From Acidimicrobiaceae bacterium (GTDB lineage Bacteria; Actinomycetota; Acidimicrobiia; Acidimicrobiales; UBA8190): DNA of 64,000 bases. Of this stretch, positions 9,143-17,878 are shown piece after piece. The position numbers and the translations under genes were made by a program. The stretch is from the NCBI GenBank assembly GCA_003151475.1, contig PLXQ01000076.1, positions 1 to 64,000 on the forward strand, given 5' to 3'. The notes beneath the pieces were generated by a model, which saw only the letters and a list, made by a program, of their open reading frames with translations, made no database searches and was not told the DNA's origin. Within the stretch, counting starts at the first letter, position 1; the number at the start of each line of letters is the position of its first letter.

Positions 9143-10153
9143 ATGAGGTTTTCGCGCAGACTGCGCCTGATCATCGTGCCGAGCGTGGTGCCTGTCGCCG
9201 CCGCCGCTCTCGTCATCGCTCTCACGCCCGGTGTCAGCCACGCCGAGGCACTACCGGGCGCGCCGGGCTGCACCGTTCTCCCGGCGGACAATGTCTGGCA
9301 CGCCAACGTGTCCGCTCTGCCCGTCGATCCCAACTCCGCCACCTTCGTCGCCAGCATCGGGACCTCGTCACCGCTGCATCCCGACTTCCGCAGCGGGAAG
9401 TACCACGGCCAGCCGATCGGCATCCCTTACAACGTGGTGCCCTCGTCGCAACCCCTCGTCCCCGTGCAGTTCCACTACGCCTCGGAGAGCGACCCCGGTC
9501 CTTATCCGATCCCGAAGAACGCCACCATCGAAGGCGGCCCCCGTTCCAAAGGTGACCGCCACGTCCTCGTCGTGAACTCGGGAACCTGCACCGACTACGA
9601 GCTCTTCGCCGCCCACAAGAATCACGGCGGGAAGTCGTGGAAGGCGGGATCAGGTGCGGTCTTCCCGCTCGGATCAGATGCTCTGCGCAGCGCCGGATTC
9701 ACGTCGGCCGACGCCGCCGGTCTGCCCATCCTTCCCGGGCTCGTGCGCCCCGACGAGGTCGCTGCCGGCGTCATCGACCACGCCATCCGGGTCACCGTGC
9801 CGGCGTCGGACGACACCTACATCTGGCCCGCCCGTCACGAAGCGGGCACGGCCAACCCGGCGCTTCCCCCCATGGGCCTGCGGCTGCGTCTGAAGGCCAG
9901 CGTCGACATCTCGCAGTTCCCGGCCACGGACCAAGTCATCCTCCAGGCCCTCAAGACATACGGGGTGATCGTGGCCGACAACGGATCACCGTGGTACATC
10001 AGCGGTGTGCCGAGCGCCTACTGGAACAACGACACGTTGCACGCGCTCACCCAGATCACGGGGTCGGATTTCGAGGTGGTGGACGAGTCGTGCCTGACGG
10101 TGAACGCCGATTCGGGCGCCTCCGATCCTGGCTCATGCAGCGCCTCGTCGTGA
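9143..10153 (+). CDS. Exported protein of unknown function
   Basis: I do not recognise a named family. The 336-residue product starts with MRFSRRLRL, a hydrophobic stretch and GVSHAEA, a good Sec signal peptide with cleavage near residue 34. The mature part is rich in Pro, Ser and His, with the segments CTVLPADNVWHANVSALPV, GDRHVLVVNSGTC and WPARHEAGTANPALPPMGLRLRLK. Paired Cys near both ends of the mature protein suggest disulfides. Similar segments occur in exported actinobacterial proteins annotated as hypothetical. The gene has a leaderless-type promoter and stands alone between a divergent phosphatase and an MFS gene. Confidence 0.7.
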   Translation: MRFSRRLRLIIVPSVVPVAAAALVIALTPGVSHAEALPGAPGCTVLPADNVWHANVSALPVDPNSATFVASIGTSSPLHPDFRSGKYHGQPIGIPYNVVPSSQPLVPVQFHYASESDPGPYPIPKNATIEGGPRSKGDRHVLVVNSGTCTDYELFAAHKNHGGKSWKAGSGAVFPLGSDALRSAGFTSADAAGLPILPGLVRPDEVAAGVIDHAIRVTVPASDDTYIWPARHEAGTANPALPPMGLRLRLKASVDISQFPATDQVILQALKTYGVIVADNGSPWYISGVPSAYWNNDTLHALTQITGSDFEVVDESCLTVNADSGASDPGSCSASS

Positions 10154-10270
10154 GCGCGACGGCGATGCGCAGCCCCGGTCCATCGGGAGCGAGGCAGCGC
10201 CTGCGCTCGTGAGCGAGCCCGCACGCCGCGTCGTGCGTCGGAGGGGGATTTTCCCGGCGATACTGGGCCG

Positions 10271-11482
10271 GTGAGCGGGGAGACAGAGGAGCCCAGACCC
10301 TCAGGACCAACGCTCCCCCGGGGGCTTCTCCCGCTCGTGTGCGCGGTGGTGCTGGTCGACACCGTTTTCTTCACCGCCCTCACGCCGTTGCTGCCCCACT
10401 ACGTCCACGGCCTAGGGCTGTCCAAGGCGGAGGCCGGGATCCTGGTCGCCGCCTATCCGGTGGGCACCCTGATCGGTGCCCTACCGGGGGGGATGGTGGC
10501 CACCCGTCTCGGCGTCCGGCCCGCCGTTGTGCTTGGCCTGAGCGCCATGAGTGTCGCCACCCTCGTCTTCGGGTTCAGCTCCTCGACGGCCGTGCTCGAC
10601 GGGGCCCGGTTCGTCCAGGGCGTGGCCGGTGCCGGCACCTGGGCCGGGGGTCTGGCCTGGCTGGCCGCCGCCGCCGCACCCGAGCGTCGGGGCCGGGTCC
10701 TCGGGGTGGCCTTCGCCGCCGCCCTCGGTGGTGCCCTCGTGGGTCCTGTGGTCGGGGCCGTGGCCAGCCGGGTGGGAACCGGTCCCGCCTTCGCCGCCGC
10801 CGGCATCGCCGGCGTGCTTCTGCTGCTCGCCAGCATGACGATGCCCAAGCCGGCGGCAGGAGAGCCACAGAGCCTGCGCCGGGCCTTGCCGGCGCTGCGG
10901 GACCCGGGGATCGCGGCCGGGATGTGGCTCACGGCGCTGGCCGGTATCGCCTTCGGGGTGATCGACGTCCTCGTCCCCCTGCGGCTCAATGCGCTCGGAG
11001 CCACCGCCTTCGTCATCAGCGCCGCCTTCCTCGGTGCCGCCGCGCTCGAAGCCACCTTCTCGCCCCTCATCGGCCGACTCTCGGACCGCCACGGCGCGCT
11101 CGCCCCCGTGCGGGTATCTCTTCTCGTGGCCGTGGCCGTCAACGCCGCCATACCGTTCGTGACCCCGTCGTGGTTGTTGGTCGCTGTCTTGGTGGTCGGG
11201 CTGCCGTCGTTCGGCGTCCTGTTCGTACCCGCATCGGCCATGATCAGCGAGGGTGCCGACAGGCGGATGCTCCACCAGGGCCTCGGCTTCGGGCTGGCCA
11301 ATCTGGCCTGGGCCGCCGGCCAGGCGGTGGCGGCGGCGTCGAGTGGTGCGATCGCCCAGGCCACGGTGGACGCCTTTCCGTTTCTCTTACTGGCGGGCAT
11401 CTTCGCCGTCACCGCCGCCGCCGTACGGCCCGCCGGTCGGCGGTTGCTGGCCCGGTTCGGGGTGTCGGGGACGACGTCGTGA
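10271..11482 (+). CDS. Major facilitator superfamily permease, 12 helices
   Basis: A 403-residue transporter with two six-helix halves. The first loop has the MFS motif-A-like GALPGGMVATRLGVRPAVVLG, and the fifth helix contains a GxxxGPxxGG-like run (GGALVGPVVGAV) as in drug/H+ antiporters. The second half repeats the motif as PLIGRLSDRHGAL. Most likely a small-molecule exporter; the substrate is unknown. The start is GTG; the gene converges on the DUF1345 gene with a gap of nine bases. Confidence 0.8.
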   Translation: MSGETEEPRPSGPTLPRGLLPLVCAVVLVDTVFFTALTPLLPHYVHGLGLSKAEAGILVAAYPVGTLIGALPGGMVATRLGVRPAVVLGLSAMSVATLVFGFSSSTAVLDGARFVQGVAGAGTWAGGLAWLAAAAAPERRGRVLGVAFAAALGGALVGPVVGAVASRVGTGPAFAAAGIAGVLLLLASMTMPKPAAGEPQSLRRALPALRDPGIAAGMWLTALAGIAFGVIDVLVPLRLNALGATAFVISAAFLGAAALEATFSPLIGRLSDRHGALAPVRVSLLVAVAVNAAIPFVTPSWLLVAVLVVGLPSFGVLFVPASAMISEGADRRMLHQGLGFGLANLAWAAGQAVAAASSGAIAQATVDAFPFLLLAGIFAVTAAAVRPAGRRLLARFGVSGTTS

Positions 11483-11491
11483 AGAGCGTTG

Positions 11492-12139
11492 TCACTTCAG
11501 CAGGCTGGCCACCACGTTGATGGTCAGGCCCACGATCACGGCGCCGAAGAGGTAGGAGAGAAGGGCGTGGCGCAACGCCGTAGCCCTGATCTCCTTGGAG
11601 GTGAGATCGGTGTCGGAGACCTGGAAGGTCATGCCGATGGTGAAGGACATATAGGCGAAGTCGATGTAGTTCGGCTTGGCGTCTTCGTTGAAGTCGATCC
11701 CGCCGTTGACATTGCCGTAGTAGATCCGGGCGTAGCGCAGAGTGAAGATGGTGTGGACGGCGGCCCACGAAAGCGCCACGCTGGCCACACCGGTGGCGAT
11801 GTAGAGAGCTTTGGCCCCACCGTGCGAGTGGCCCGCCTTGATGAGGACGAAGGCCACGCCACCCAGGCAGGCCACGGCGGCCGACACAATCGCCGTGTCT
11901 GCCGCCACCACGGCTGGATCCTCCCTGACCGCCACCGCGCGTGTCTCGACGGCGTCGCGTGCACCGATGGTCGCCCAGATCCACACCAGGAAGACCACGG
12001 CGGTGCAGTCCCAGCCGAGGAGGGAGGCGGCCTGCCAGGCGATGTGAAAAGCGAGCACGGGCCCGGCCACCAATCCGGCCATGAGGGCGATGGACGCCCG
12101 GACCGCCGCCGTGACACCGAGGTTTCGGGTCGTCACCAC
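11492..12139 (-). CDS. DUF1345 integral membrane protein
   Basis: A 215-residue membrane protein with about five helices. The family signature is the segment DFAYMSFTIGMTFQVSDTD near residue 160, followed by RATALRHALLSYLFG and a final helix. A His/Gly-rich loop (KAGHSHGG) lies mid-protein. DUF1345 proteins have no established function. GTG start with AGGTGA a few bases upstream. Divergent from the ArsB-like permease, but no functional link is evident. Confidence 0.8.
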   Translation of the reverse strand: MVTTRNLGVTAAVRASIALMAGLVAGPVLAFHIAWQAASLLGWDCTAVVFLVWIWATIGARDAVETRAVAVREDPAVVAADTAIVSAAVACLGGVAFVLIKAGHSHGGAKALYIATGVASVALSWAAVHTIFTLRYARIYYGNVNGGIDFNEDAKPNYIDFAYMSFTIGMTFQVSDTDLTSKEIRATALRHALLSYLFGAVIVGLTINVVASLLK

Positions 12140-12221
12140 CGGGTCACCTGATGAGCCTCGATTCCCGTCTGCCGACCATGTGTTTCGCTCCGTTCATGAT
12201 CTTCAGGCATGCTGACACACC

Positions 12222-13400
12222 GTGATCTCCCCGGAGCGGCCATCGGCATCGTCGGGGACGGCCCCCACGCGATGGTCAGCGCGCCGTGGCTGGATTCTGG
12301 CCTGCGTCGGGGCTGCGGGCGCGGTGATAGCCGTTGCCCTGAACGCCACCCACGCCCAATCGGCGGCATCGCAGGTGTGGTCACCGTTCGTCCTCGTGGC
12401 CGGGCTTCTCCTCGTCGGCCTCGTCGCCGACGAGGACGGGCTGTTCCTTTTCGCCGGTTACCGGCTGGCCCGGCTCGCCCCCAACGCCGTCGCCCTCTAC
12501 GCCGGCGCCGCTCTTCTCGTGAGCGTGGTCACCGCCGCGTTGAACCTCGATACGTCGGTGGTGTTCCTCACGCCCGTCCTCGTGCACGCTGCACGCAGTC
12601 GGGGCCAGAACGAGGCACCCCTGCTCTACGGCTGCCTGCTTCTGTCCAATGCCGGCTCGCTGCTTCTGCCCGGATCGAACCTGACCAACCTGATCGTGGC
12701 CGGTCACCTGCACTTTTCCGGCGCCGCCTTCTTCTCCCGGATGGCACCGGCGTGGATCTGCGCCGTCGTGGTGACAGCCACCGTTGTCGGCCTGGTGGAG
12801 CGCCGGTCGCTGCGCACCGGCGCCGGGGACGGAACGACCCCCGCTCCGTTCACGGTGGGACTGGGCCTCGCCGCCGTGGTGGCCGTCACCGTCTTCGTTC
12901 TCGCTCTGCGCTCGCCGGCCATCCCGGTGGCGGCGGTCGGTGTGCTCGTCATCGGCATCAGGCTCGCCACCCGCCGGCAGCACGGCGACCAGGTGCTGCG
13001 CGTCCTCGGCCTTCCCGTGCTCGTCGGGTTGTTCGGCGTCGCCGTCGCCCTGGGGGCGCTCGGACGCTCCTGGTCCGGTCCGGCCACCGCCCTTTCGCAT
13101 CTCGACGCCTGGGGAACCGCGGCGGTGGCGGCGGTGTCCACCGTGCTCGTGAACAACCTGCCCGCCGCGTCGCTGCTGGCCTCGCGCCTGCCCCCGCGGC
13201 CCTACGCCTTGCTGATCGGTCTCGACATCGGTCCCAATCTGTTTGTCACCGGTTCTCTGGCCTGGATCCTGTGGCTGCGGGCGGCACGGACGGCGGGCGC
13301 CACACCTTCGATTGCCCGTGCCACCGTTCTCGGAGTGCTGTCGGCGCCGTTGTCGATGGCCGCCGCCGTGGCCGCCCTGTCGCTCACCGGATCGCATTGA
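12222..13400 (+). CDS. ArsB/SLC13-like anion permease
   Basis: A 392-residue membrane protein with about ten helices, assigned to the ion transporter (ArsB/CitM/SLC13) superfamily. Both characteristic re-entrant segments are visible: NLDTSVVFLTPVLVHAAR with LLLSNAGSLLLPGSNLTNL in the first half, and VNNLPAASLLASRLPP with LDIGPNLFVTGSLA in the second. ArsB members export arsenite while SLC13 members move carboxylates or sulfate; the sequence does not settle the substrate and no arsR or arsC lies nearby. The start GTG has no clear ribosome site, so the exact N-terminus is uncertain. Confidence 0.75.
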   Translation: MISPERPSASSGTAPTRWSARRGWILACVGAAGAVIAVALNATHAQSAASQVWSPFVLVAGLLLVGLVADEDGLFLFAGYRLARLAPNAVALYAGAALLVSVVTAALNLDTSVVFLTPVLVHAARSRGQNEAPLLYGCLLLSNAGSLLLPGSNLTNLIVAGHLHFSGAAFFSRMAPAWICAVVVTATVVGLVERRSLRTGAGDGTTPAPFTVGLGLAAVVAVTVFVLALRSPAIPVAAVGVLVIGIRLATRRQHGDQVLRVLGLPVLVGLFGVAVALGALGRSWSGPATALSHLDAWGTAAVAAVSTVLVNNLPAASLLASRLPPRPYALLIGLDIGPNLFVTGSLAWILWLRAARTAGATPSIARATVLGVLSAPLSMAAAVAALSLTGSH

Positions 13401-13479
13401 CACTGGCCCGCCCCCGGTCCTGTGAAGGAGACTGGAAGCCCTTCCGCCCACTGGAACCCCTCGCCCACTGGAGACCACG

Positions 13480-13947
13480 GTGCTCATTGTCTCGGATGCG
13501 GATTTCCTGTGGTTCGTCGATCAGGCTCTCGATGCCATGGTGGCAATCCTCGGCGACCTCGGAGACGACCTGGCCAATACCCGTCCGGAGCTCGAAGGTG
13601 CCAACTCGCCCTTTGCCATTCTCACCCACTGCCTGGGGGTGATGGAGTACTGGGGCGGCCACATGGTGGCCGGTCGACCGATCACGAGAGACCGCGCCGC
13701 CGAGTTCCGCGCCGAGGGAAGGGGGGACGAACTCGCCGGCCGGGTCACCGCCGCCCGCCGTCGCCTCGAAGATGACATGGACGGCATGGACGGCACCGCG
13801 CCCACGCGTCACGTGGCGGACCCCGAGGACGCCGATTTGCCCTACGGAAAGACCCAAGGAGGGGTTCTCCTCCACATCGTCGAGGAGCTCTATCAACACC
13901 TCGGACAGATGGAGATCTCGCGCGACATCCTCCTGGCCAACAGCTGA
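13480..13947 (+). CDS. DinB/DUF664-type four-helix metalloprotein
   Basis: A 155-residue protein of the DinB-like superfamily, whose actinobacterial members include mycothiol-dependent transferases. The metal-ligand pattern is present: one His in LTHCLGVMEYWGGH near residue 47 and the H-x6-H pair in LLHIVEELYQHLGQ near residues 132-140. The GTG start is preceded by GGAGA at a good distance. It converges on the Nudix gene. A thiol-transferase role is inferred from the family only. Confidence 0.75.
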   Translation: MLIVSDADFLWFVDQALDAMVAILGDLGDDLANTRPELEGANSPFAILTHCLGVMEYWGGHMVAGRPITRDRAAEFRAEGRGDELAGRVTAARRRLEDDMDGMDGTAPTRHVADPEDADLPYGKTQGGVLLHIVEELYQHLGQMEISRDILLANS

Positions 13948-13957
13948 TTGTCGGGCC

Positions 13958-13975
13958 GGAATTACGGAGAATTCC
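13958..13975. terminator. Possible bidirectional stem-loop
   Basis: GGAATT and AATTCC can pair across a six-base loop in the 45-base gap between the convergent DinB and Nudix genes. There is no T-run, and the stem is short. Confidence 0.25.
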
Positions 13976-13992
13976 CTGGTCAGAGGCCGTGT

Positions 13993-14469
13993 TCAACCAT
14001 CAGCGAAAGGGACGGCGAAGCCCAGGGCGTGAAGCAGCGCCAAGGTGAAGGCGCCCATCTGCTCATGGGGGAGTTGCTCGGGCGCCCACCATCTGACCTC
14101 TGAGGTCTCGTCACCGTCTGGTGTCGGGGTCCCACCGATGACAGTGGCATCGAAAACGGTGGAGACGTACGACGTCTGATCCCCATTGGGGTAGGTGATG
14201 CGGAACTCGGGGCCTCCGAACACGCCGAGGAGCGAACCGAGCGCGATGCGGACGCCCGCCTCTTCTTCGGTCTCGCGCACGGCGGCGGTCTGCGGGGATT
14301 CGTCGGGTTCGATGACGCCACCGATGATCGCCCACTGACCGGTGTCGATGATACGGACGAGAAGGATCCGACCGCTCGGGTCGCGCGGAAGCACCGCCAC
14401 CCCGGGTAAGACGAGAAGTTCGTGGCCCACCAGCTCGCGGATCCGTCGCAGAAAGGGAGCGATGGACAC
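13993..14469 (-). CDS. Nudix hydrolase
   Basis: A 158-residue pyrophosphohydrolase. A full Nudix box G-x5-E-x7-RE-x2-EE-x-GV is visible starting at GVIEPDESPQ and ending ETEEEAGV. The strand before it (WAIIGG) matches ADP-ribose/NADH-type members, but the substrate is open. The open frame extends upstream as Arg-rich, non-coding-looking sequence; the GTG at 14469 (protein start SIAPFLRRIRELVGHE) leaves a 17-base gap after the flavin oxidoreductase stop, so the two genes probably form one transcript. Confidence 0.85.
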   Translation of the reverse strand: MSIAPFLRRIRELVGHELLVLPGVAVLPRDPSGRILLVRIIDTGQWAIIGGVIEPDESPQTAAVRETEEEAGVRIALGSLLGVFGGPEFRITYPNGDQTSYVSTVFDATVIGGTPTPDGDETSEVRWWAPEQLPHEQMGAFTLALLHALGFAVPFADG

Positions 14470-14486
14470 GGCGCCGATCGGCTGCT

Positions 14487-15689
14487 TCAGTGGCCGGAGT
14501 CGGTGCCGATGCCGGCGCCGGCGCCGGGACCGGAGACGAGGACGCAGCGGGTACCGCGGTAGATGGTGGGCATGCACTTGTTGCAGTGGATGCACAGCGA
14601 CTCGCTCGACGTGCCCTTGCGCATCTTCTCGACGAGATCGGGTTCGCGCAGCAGCGCCCGGGCCATGGCCACGAAAGAGAAGTCCTCGGCCAGGGCGTGT
14701 TCGATGGTGTCCAACCGGTTGACGCCTCCGAGCAGGATGAGCGGCATGGACAGCGCGTCACGGAACTGCCGGGCGTAGGGGAGGAAGAACGCTTCTTCGA
14801 ACGGATAGGAGGGTAAGAAGCGATGACCGAAGAGGCGGAAGCCCAGCCGCAGAGCGGGCGGCAGGGTGGCGCCGAACTCGCGCAGAGGAGCCTCACCCCG
14901 AAAGAGGTACATGGGATTGGCCAGGGAACTCCCACCGGTGAGCTCGAGGGCGTCGAGACAACCGTCGGACTCGAGCATCCGGCCGACGTCGACGCTCTCG
15001 TCCAGCCACAGTCCGCCGGGCACCCCGTCGGCCATGTTCAGCTTGGCCGTCACCGCCACCCGGCCCCCCACCGCATCGCGCACGGCCCGGACGACCTGGC
15101 GGGGAAACCGGGCCCTGTTCTCGAGGCTCCCACCCCATCTGTCTCTCCGCCGGTTGAGCTTGGGGCTCAGAAAGGCGCTCAGGAGGTAGTTGTGGCCCAG
15201 ATGGATCTCGATGCAGTCGAATCCGGCCTCGACGACCAGGGAGGCAGCCCGGCCGTAGTCAGCGGTGATCCGGCTGATGTCCTGCTCGCTCACACCGCGG
15301 AGCCTCGATCCCATCGGGCTGAAGCCGTTCGACGGTGCCAGCGCCGGCGCCCGGTTGGAGCGGGCATTGGCGACGGGGCCGGCGTGACCGATCTGGGCGG
15401 CGGCGGCCGCTCCGTTGTCGTGGATCACGCCGGTGAGCCGACGCAGTCCGTCGAGGGCCTCGGGGCGCAGAGAGATGCAGCGCTTGTCGGTCCGCCCTTC
15501 GGGGGAGACGGCCAGATAGGCCACGGTCGTCATCGCCGCCCCTCCGGCGCTCACGCGTCGGTGGAACTCGACGAGCTTGTCGCTGACGAGACCGTCGGGC
15601 ATCACGCCCTCGAAGGTGGCCGCCTTGATGATCCGGTTCCGCAAGGTGACCGGACCGAGTCTCGCCGGCTCGAAGACCCTCGATTCCAT
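14487..15689 (-). CDS. Old Yellow Enzyme-family NADH:flavin oxidoreductase
   Basis: A 400-residue single TIM-barrel FMN enzyme expected to reduce activated C=C bonds of enones or enoates. Recognisable are LRNRIIKAATFEG at the N-terminus, AAQIGHAG, the substrate-binding HLGHNYLLSAFLSPKLNRR segment and the FMN-phosphate LLGG region. The C-terminal CIHCNKCMP...C keeps a cysteine cluster like that which holds the [4Fe-4S] centre in dienoyl-CoA reductases, yet the second flavin/NAD domain of those enzymes is absent. An ATG three codons upstream exists, but TAGGGT lies exactly 7 bases before the ATG at 15689, which fixes that start as leaderless. Confidence 0.88.
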   Translation of the reverse strand: MESRVFEPARLGPVTLRNRIIKAATFEGVMPDGLVSDKLVEFHRRVSAGGAAMTTVAYLAVSPEGRTDKRCISLRPEALDGLRRLTGVIHDNGAAAAAQIGHAGPVANARSNRAPALAPSNGFSPMGSRLRGVSEQDISRITADYGRAASLVVEAGFDCIEIHLGHNYLLSAFLSPKLNRRRDRWGGSLENRARFPRQVVRAVRDAVGGRVAVTAKLNMADGVPGGLWLDESVDVGRMLESDGCLDALELTGGSSLANPMYLFRGEAPLREFGATLPPALRLGFRLFGHRFLPSYPFEEAFFLPYARQFRDALSMPLILLGGVNRLDTIEHALAEDFSFVAMARALLREPDLVEKMRKGTSSESLCIHCNKCMPTIYRGTRCVLVSGPGAGAGIGTDSGH

Positions 15690-15696
15690 GCGCGCC

Positions 15697-15702
15697 ACCC
15701 TA
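15697..15702 (-). promoter_or_regulatory. Leaderless-type -10 hexamer of the OYE gene
   Basis: TAGGGT (minus strand), 7 bases before the ATG at 15689. Confidence 0.5.
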
Positions 15703-15724
15703 GGCCGCGCTCACGGCCCCCGTG

Positions 15725-16117
15725 TTAGACGGTTCCACCCCGTCTGCTCTCGACGGTCACGCCGACGGCGGCGGAGATGACGAGAGCGAATCCCGGGGCC
15801 AGAAGCCAGATCCCGAAGACCAGGGACAGCACGACGAGGAAGAGGCCCATGCCCAGAACGAAAGGCCAGATACTCGAATTGGGAAAGGTGCCGATGACGC
15901 CGCTTCCCTCTTCGATCGAGGCGTCGGGGCGGTCTTCGGGTCGCGGCTTCATCCGGCGCGACCACCAGTAGTAATAGGCACCGGGCAGCAGTCCGAGCAG
16001 CGTGGTCCCGGCCAGCATCATGGTCCCGCCCTGTTCGTAGGCCCAGAACCAGTAGACGGCACCGACGATGCCGAAGAAGACGGCGATGCCGATCAGGAAG
16101 AGAGCCTCGATGCGCAC
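15725..16117 (-). CDS. ctaF: Cytochrome c oxidase subunit IV, actinobacterial type
   Basis: A 130-residue membrane protein with four hydrophobic segments in two pairs, separated by a charged loop near residues 53-80. This layout, with the PGAYYYWWSRRM segment and its position right behind ctaD, identifies the actinobacterial subunit IV. It stabilises the aa3 oxidase and has no cofactor. GTG start with ribosome site AAGGAAGG eight bases upstream, 15 bases after the ctaD stop. Last gene of the ctaC-ctaD-ctaF transcript. Confidence 0.88.
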   Translation of the reverse strand: MRIEALFLIGIAVFFGIVGAVYWFWAYEQGGTMMLAGTTLLGLLPGAYYYWWSRRMKPRPEDRPDASIEEGSGVIGTFPNSSIWPFVLGMGLFLVVLSLVFGIWLLAPGFALVISAAVGVTVESRRGGTV

Positions 16118-16132
16118 TGTCCGCGTCCTTCC

Positions 16133-17878
16133 TTACTCGGGCTCGCCATCGGAACCGGAACCGACGGTGATCGGTTGGCGCACCTTGCCGTTGCCGTTGC
16201 CGTTGCCGTTGCTGTGCGAGAGGGCGATGGCGTCAGGGTGGTGGAAATCCCAGACCGGTCGTTCCGAGCGCACCGGCGGGAGCCTCTCGAAGTTGTGGTG
16301 CACCGGCGGTGACGTGGCGAACCATTCGAGCGTGTGGCCGTCCCACGGGTTGTCACCGGCCGCCACCGGCGAACGCCACGACACCCACAGGTTGATGAGC
16401 ATCACGGCGAACGAGGAGGCGATGATTAAGGCACCGATGGTCGACAGCTCGTTCAGGAACTGCCAGCCGAGGCCCGGCACGTAGGTCGCCACCCGCCGGG
16501 GCATCCCTTCCAGGCCCAGCTTGTACTGGGGCATGAAGGTCAGCCAGAAACCGAGGAACATGAGCCAGAAGTGCAACTTGCCCAGGCCCTCGCGCAGCAT
16601 CCGGCCGGTGAACTTCGGATACCAGTAGTAGAAGCCGGCGAACCCGGCGAAGACGGCGGTGCCGAACAGCACCTGATGGAAGTGGGCCACCACGAAGTAG
16701 GTGTCGTGAGTGGCGAAGTCGATGGGGGGGGCGGCGAGCATGATGCCGGTGAGCCCGCCCATCAAGAAGGCGAACAGGAATCCCACACAGAACAACATGG
16801 GCACGGCGAAATGGATCTGGCCGCGCCACATGGTCCCGATCCAGTTGAAGAACTTGATACCCGTCGGCACGGCGATGAGGAGCGAGAGCAGCGAGAAGAA
16901 GGGGAGCAGGACCGTTCCCGTGGTGAACATGTGGTGCGCCCACACCCCCGTGGACAGCGCGCCGATGGCCATGGTGGCGAACACCATGCCCTTGTAGCCG
17001 AACATGGGCTTCTTCGAGAAGACGGGGATGATCTCCGACACGATGCCGAAATAGGGCAAGGCCAGGATGTACACCTCTGGATGGCCGAAGAACCAGAAGA
17101 GGTTCTGATAGAGCACCGGCACCCCTCCACCGGCCACCGTGTAGACGTGGGTGCCGAAATGCCGGTCGGCGAAGAGGAAGACCATGGCGGCGGTCAGGAT
17201 GGGGAAGGCGATGAGGATCAGGATGGCGGTGACCAACATGCCCCAGGTGAACAGCGGCAGGCGGAACATCGTGAGACCCGGCACCCGCAGGTAGAAGGTC
17301 GTCGTCACCAGGTTGACGGCGGTGAAGATGGCCGAGAAGCCGGTCAGGGCGATGGCCAGGATCCACAGGTCGGGACCCGCACCGGGCGAGAAGGTGGGCT
17401 CCGACAGGGGGGCGTATCCGACCCAACCGAAGGCGGCGGCGCCCCCGGCGGTCAGAAATCCCAGCATCATGGTGATCGACCCGCTCAGGTACAGCCAGTA
17501 CGACAGGGCGTTCAGCCGGGGGAAGGCCATGTCGGGCGCGCCGATCTGCAGGGGCAGGATGTAGTTGGCCAGCCCGCCGAAGGCGAAAGGCCCGGCGAAG
17601 AGATAGAGCATCAAGCTGCCGTGCATGGTGAACAGCTCGTTGAACTGCTGGTTGGACAACCCGTGGCCGGCAATGCCGCCTCCGGGGCTCAGCAGCTGGT
17701 AGCGGATGGCCAGGGCCATGAGGCCGGCCAGGAAGAACATGACCAGCGAGGTGACCATGTAGTTCATCCCGATCACCTTGTGATCGGTGCTGGTCATCCA
17801 CTTGAGCAGCCCCGTGGGTCCCTCGTGGTGCTCGGAATGGTCGTCGTGGACGGCCTGGCGTTCGGCCAGAACAGTCAT
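16133..17878 (-). CDS. ctaD: Cytochrome c oxidase subunit I
   Basis: Catalytic subunit of the aa3 oxidase, 581 residues, 12 helices. It shows the low-spin haem ligand region [12 protein letters not shown], the CuB/Tyr crosslink motif [15 protein letters not shown], the CuB His pair [10 protein letters not shown], and the haem a3/a ligands in [11 protein letters not shown]. The Glu in GHPEVY shows it to be an A-type oxidase. The C-terminus ends with an Asn-Gly repeat encoded by TTGCCG units. The frame is open far upstream, but the start is the ATG at 17878, which overlaps the ctaC stop by ATGA. It works with CtaC, CtaE and QcrCAB as the supercomplex. Confidence 0.96.
   Translation of the reverse strand: MTVLAERQAVHDDHSEHHEGPTGLLKWMTSTDHKVIGMNYMVTSLVMFFLAGLMALAIRYQLLSPGGGIAGHGLSNQQFNELFTMHGSLMLYLFAGPFAFGGLANYILPLQIGAPDMAFPRLNALSYWLYLSGSITMMLGFLTAGGAAAFGWVGYAPLSEPTFSPGAGPDLWILAIALTGFSAIFTAVNLVTTTFYLRVPGLTMFRLPLFTWGMLVTAILILIAFPILTAAMVFLFADRHFGTHVYTVAGGGVPVLYQNLFWFFGHPEVYILALPYFGIVSEIIPVFSKKPMFGYKGMVFATMAIGALSTGVWAHHMFTTGTVLLPFFSLLSLLIAVPTGIKFFNWIGTMWRGQIHFAVPMLFCVGFLFAFLMGGLTGIMLAAPPIDFATHDTYFVVAHFHQVLFGTAVFAGFAGFYYWYPKFTGRMLREGLGKLHFWLMFLGFWLTFMPQYKLGLEGMPRRVATYVPGLGWQFLNELSTIGALIIASSFAVMLINLWVSWRSPVAAGDNPWDGHTLEWFATSPPVHHNFERLPPVRSERPVWDFHHPDAIALSHSNGNGNGNGKVRQPITVGSGSDGEPE
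16185..16208. repeat. Hexanucleotide repeat in the ctaD 3' end
   Basis: Four TTGCCG units in a row (plus strand), followed by a diverged TTGCTG. They encode the Asn-Gly run of the CtaD tail. Confidence 0.7.

Noticed and set aside
14823-15728. Plus-strand open frame opposite the Old Yellow Enzyme gene
   Set aside because: No recognisable segments; the minus strand encodes a complete OYE.
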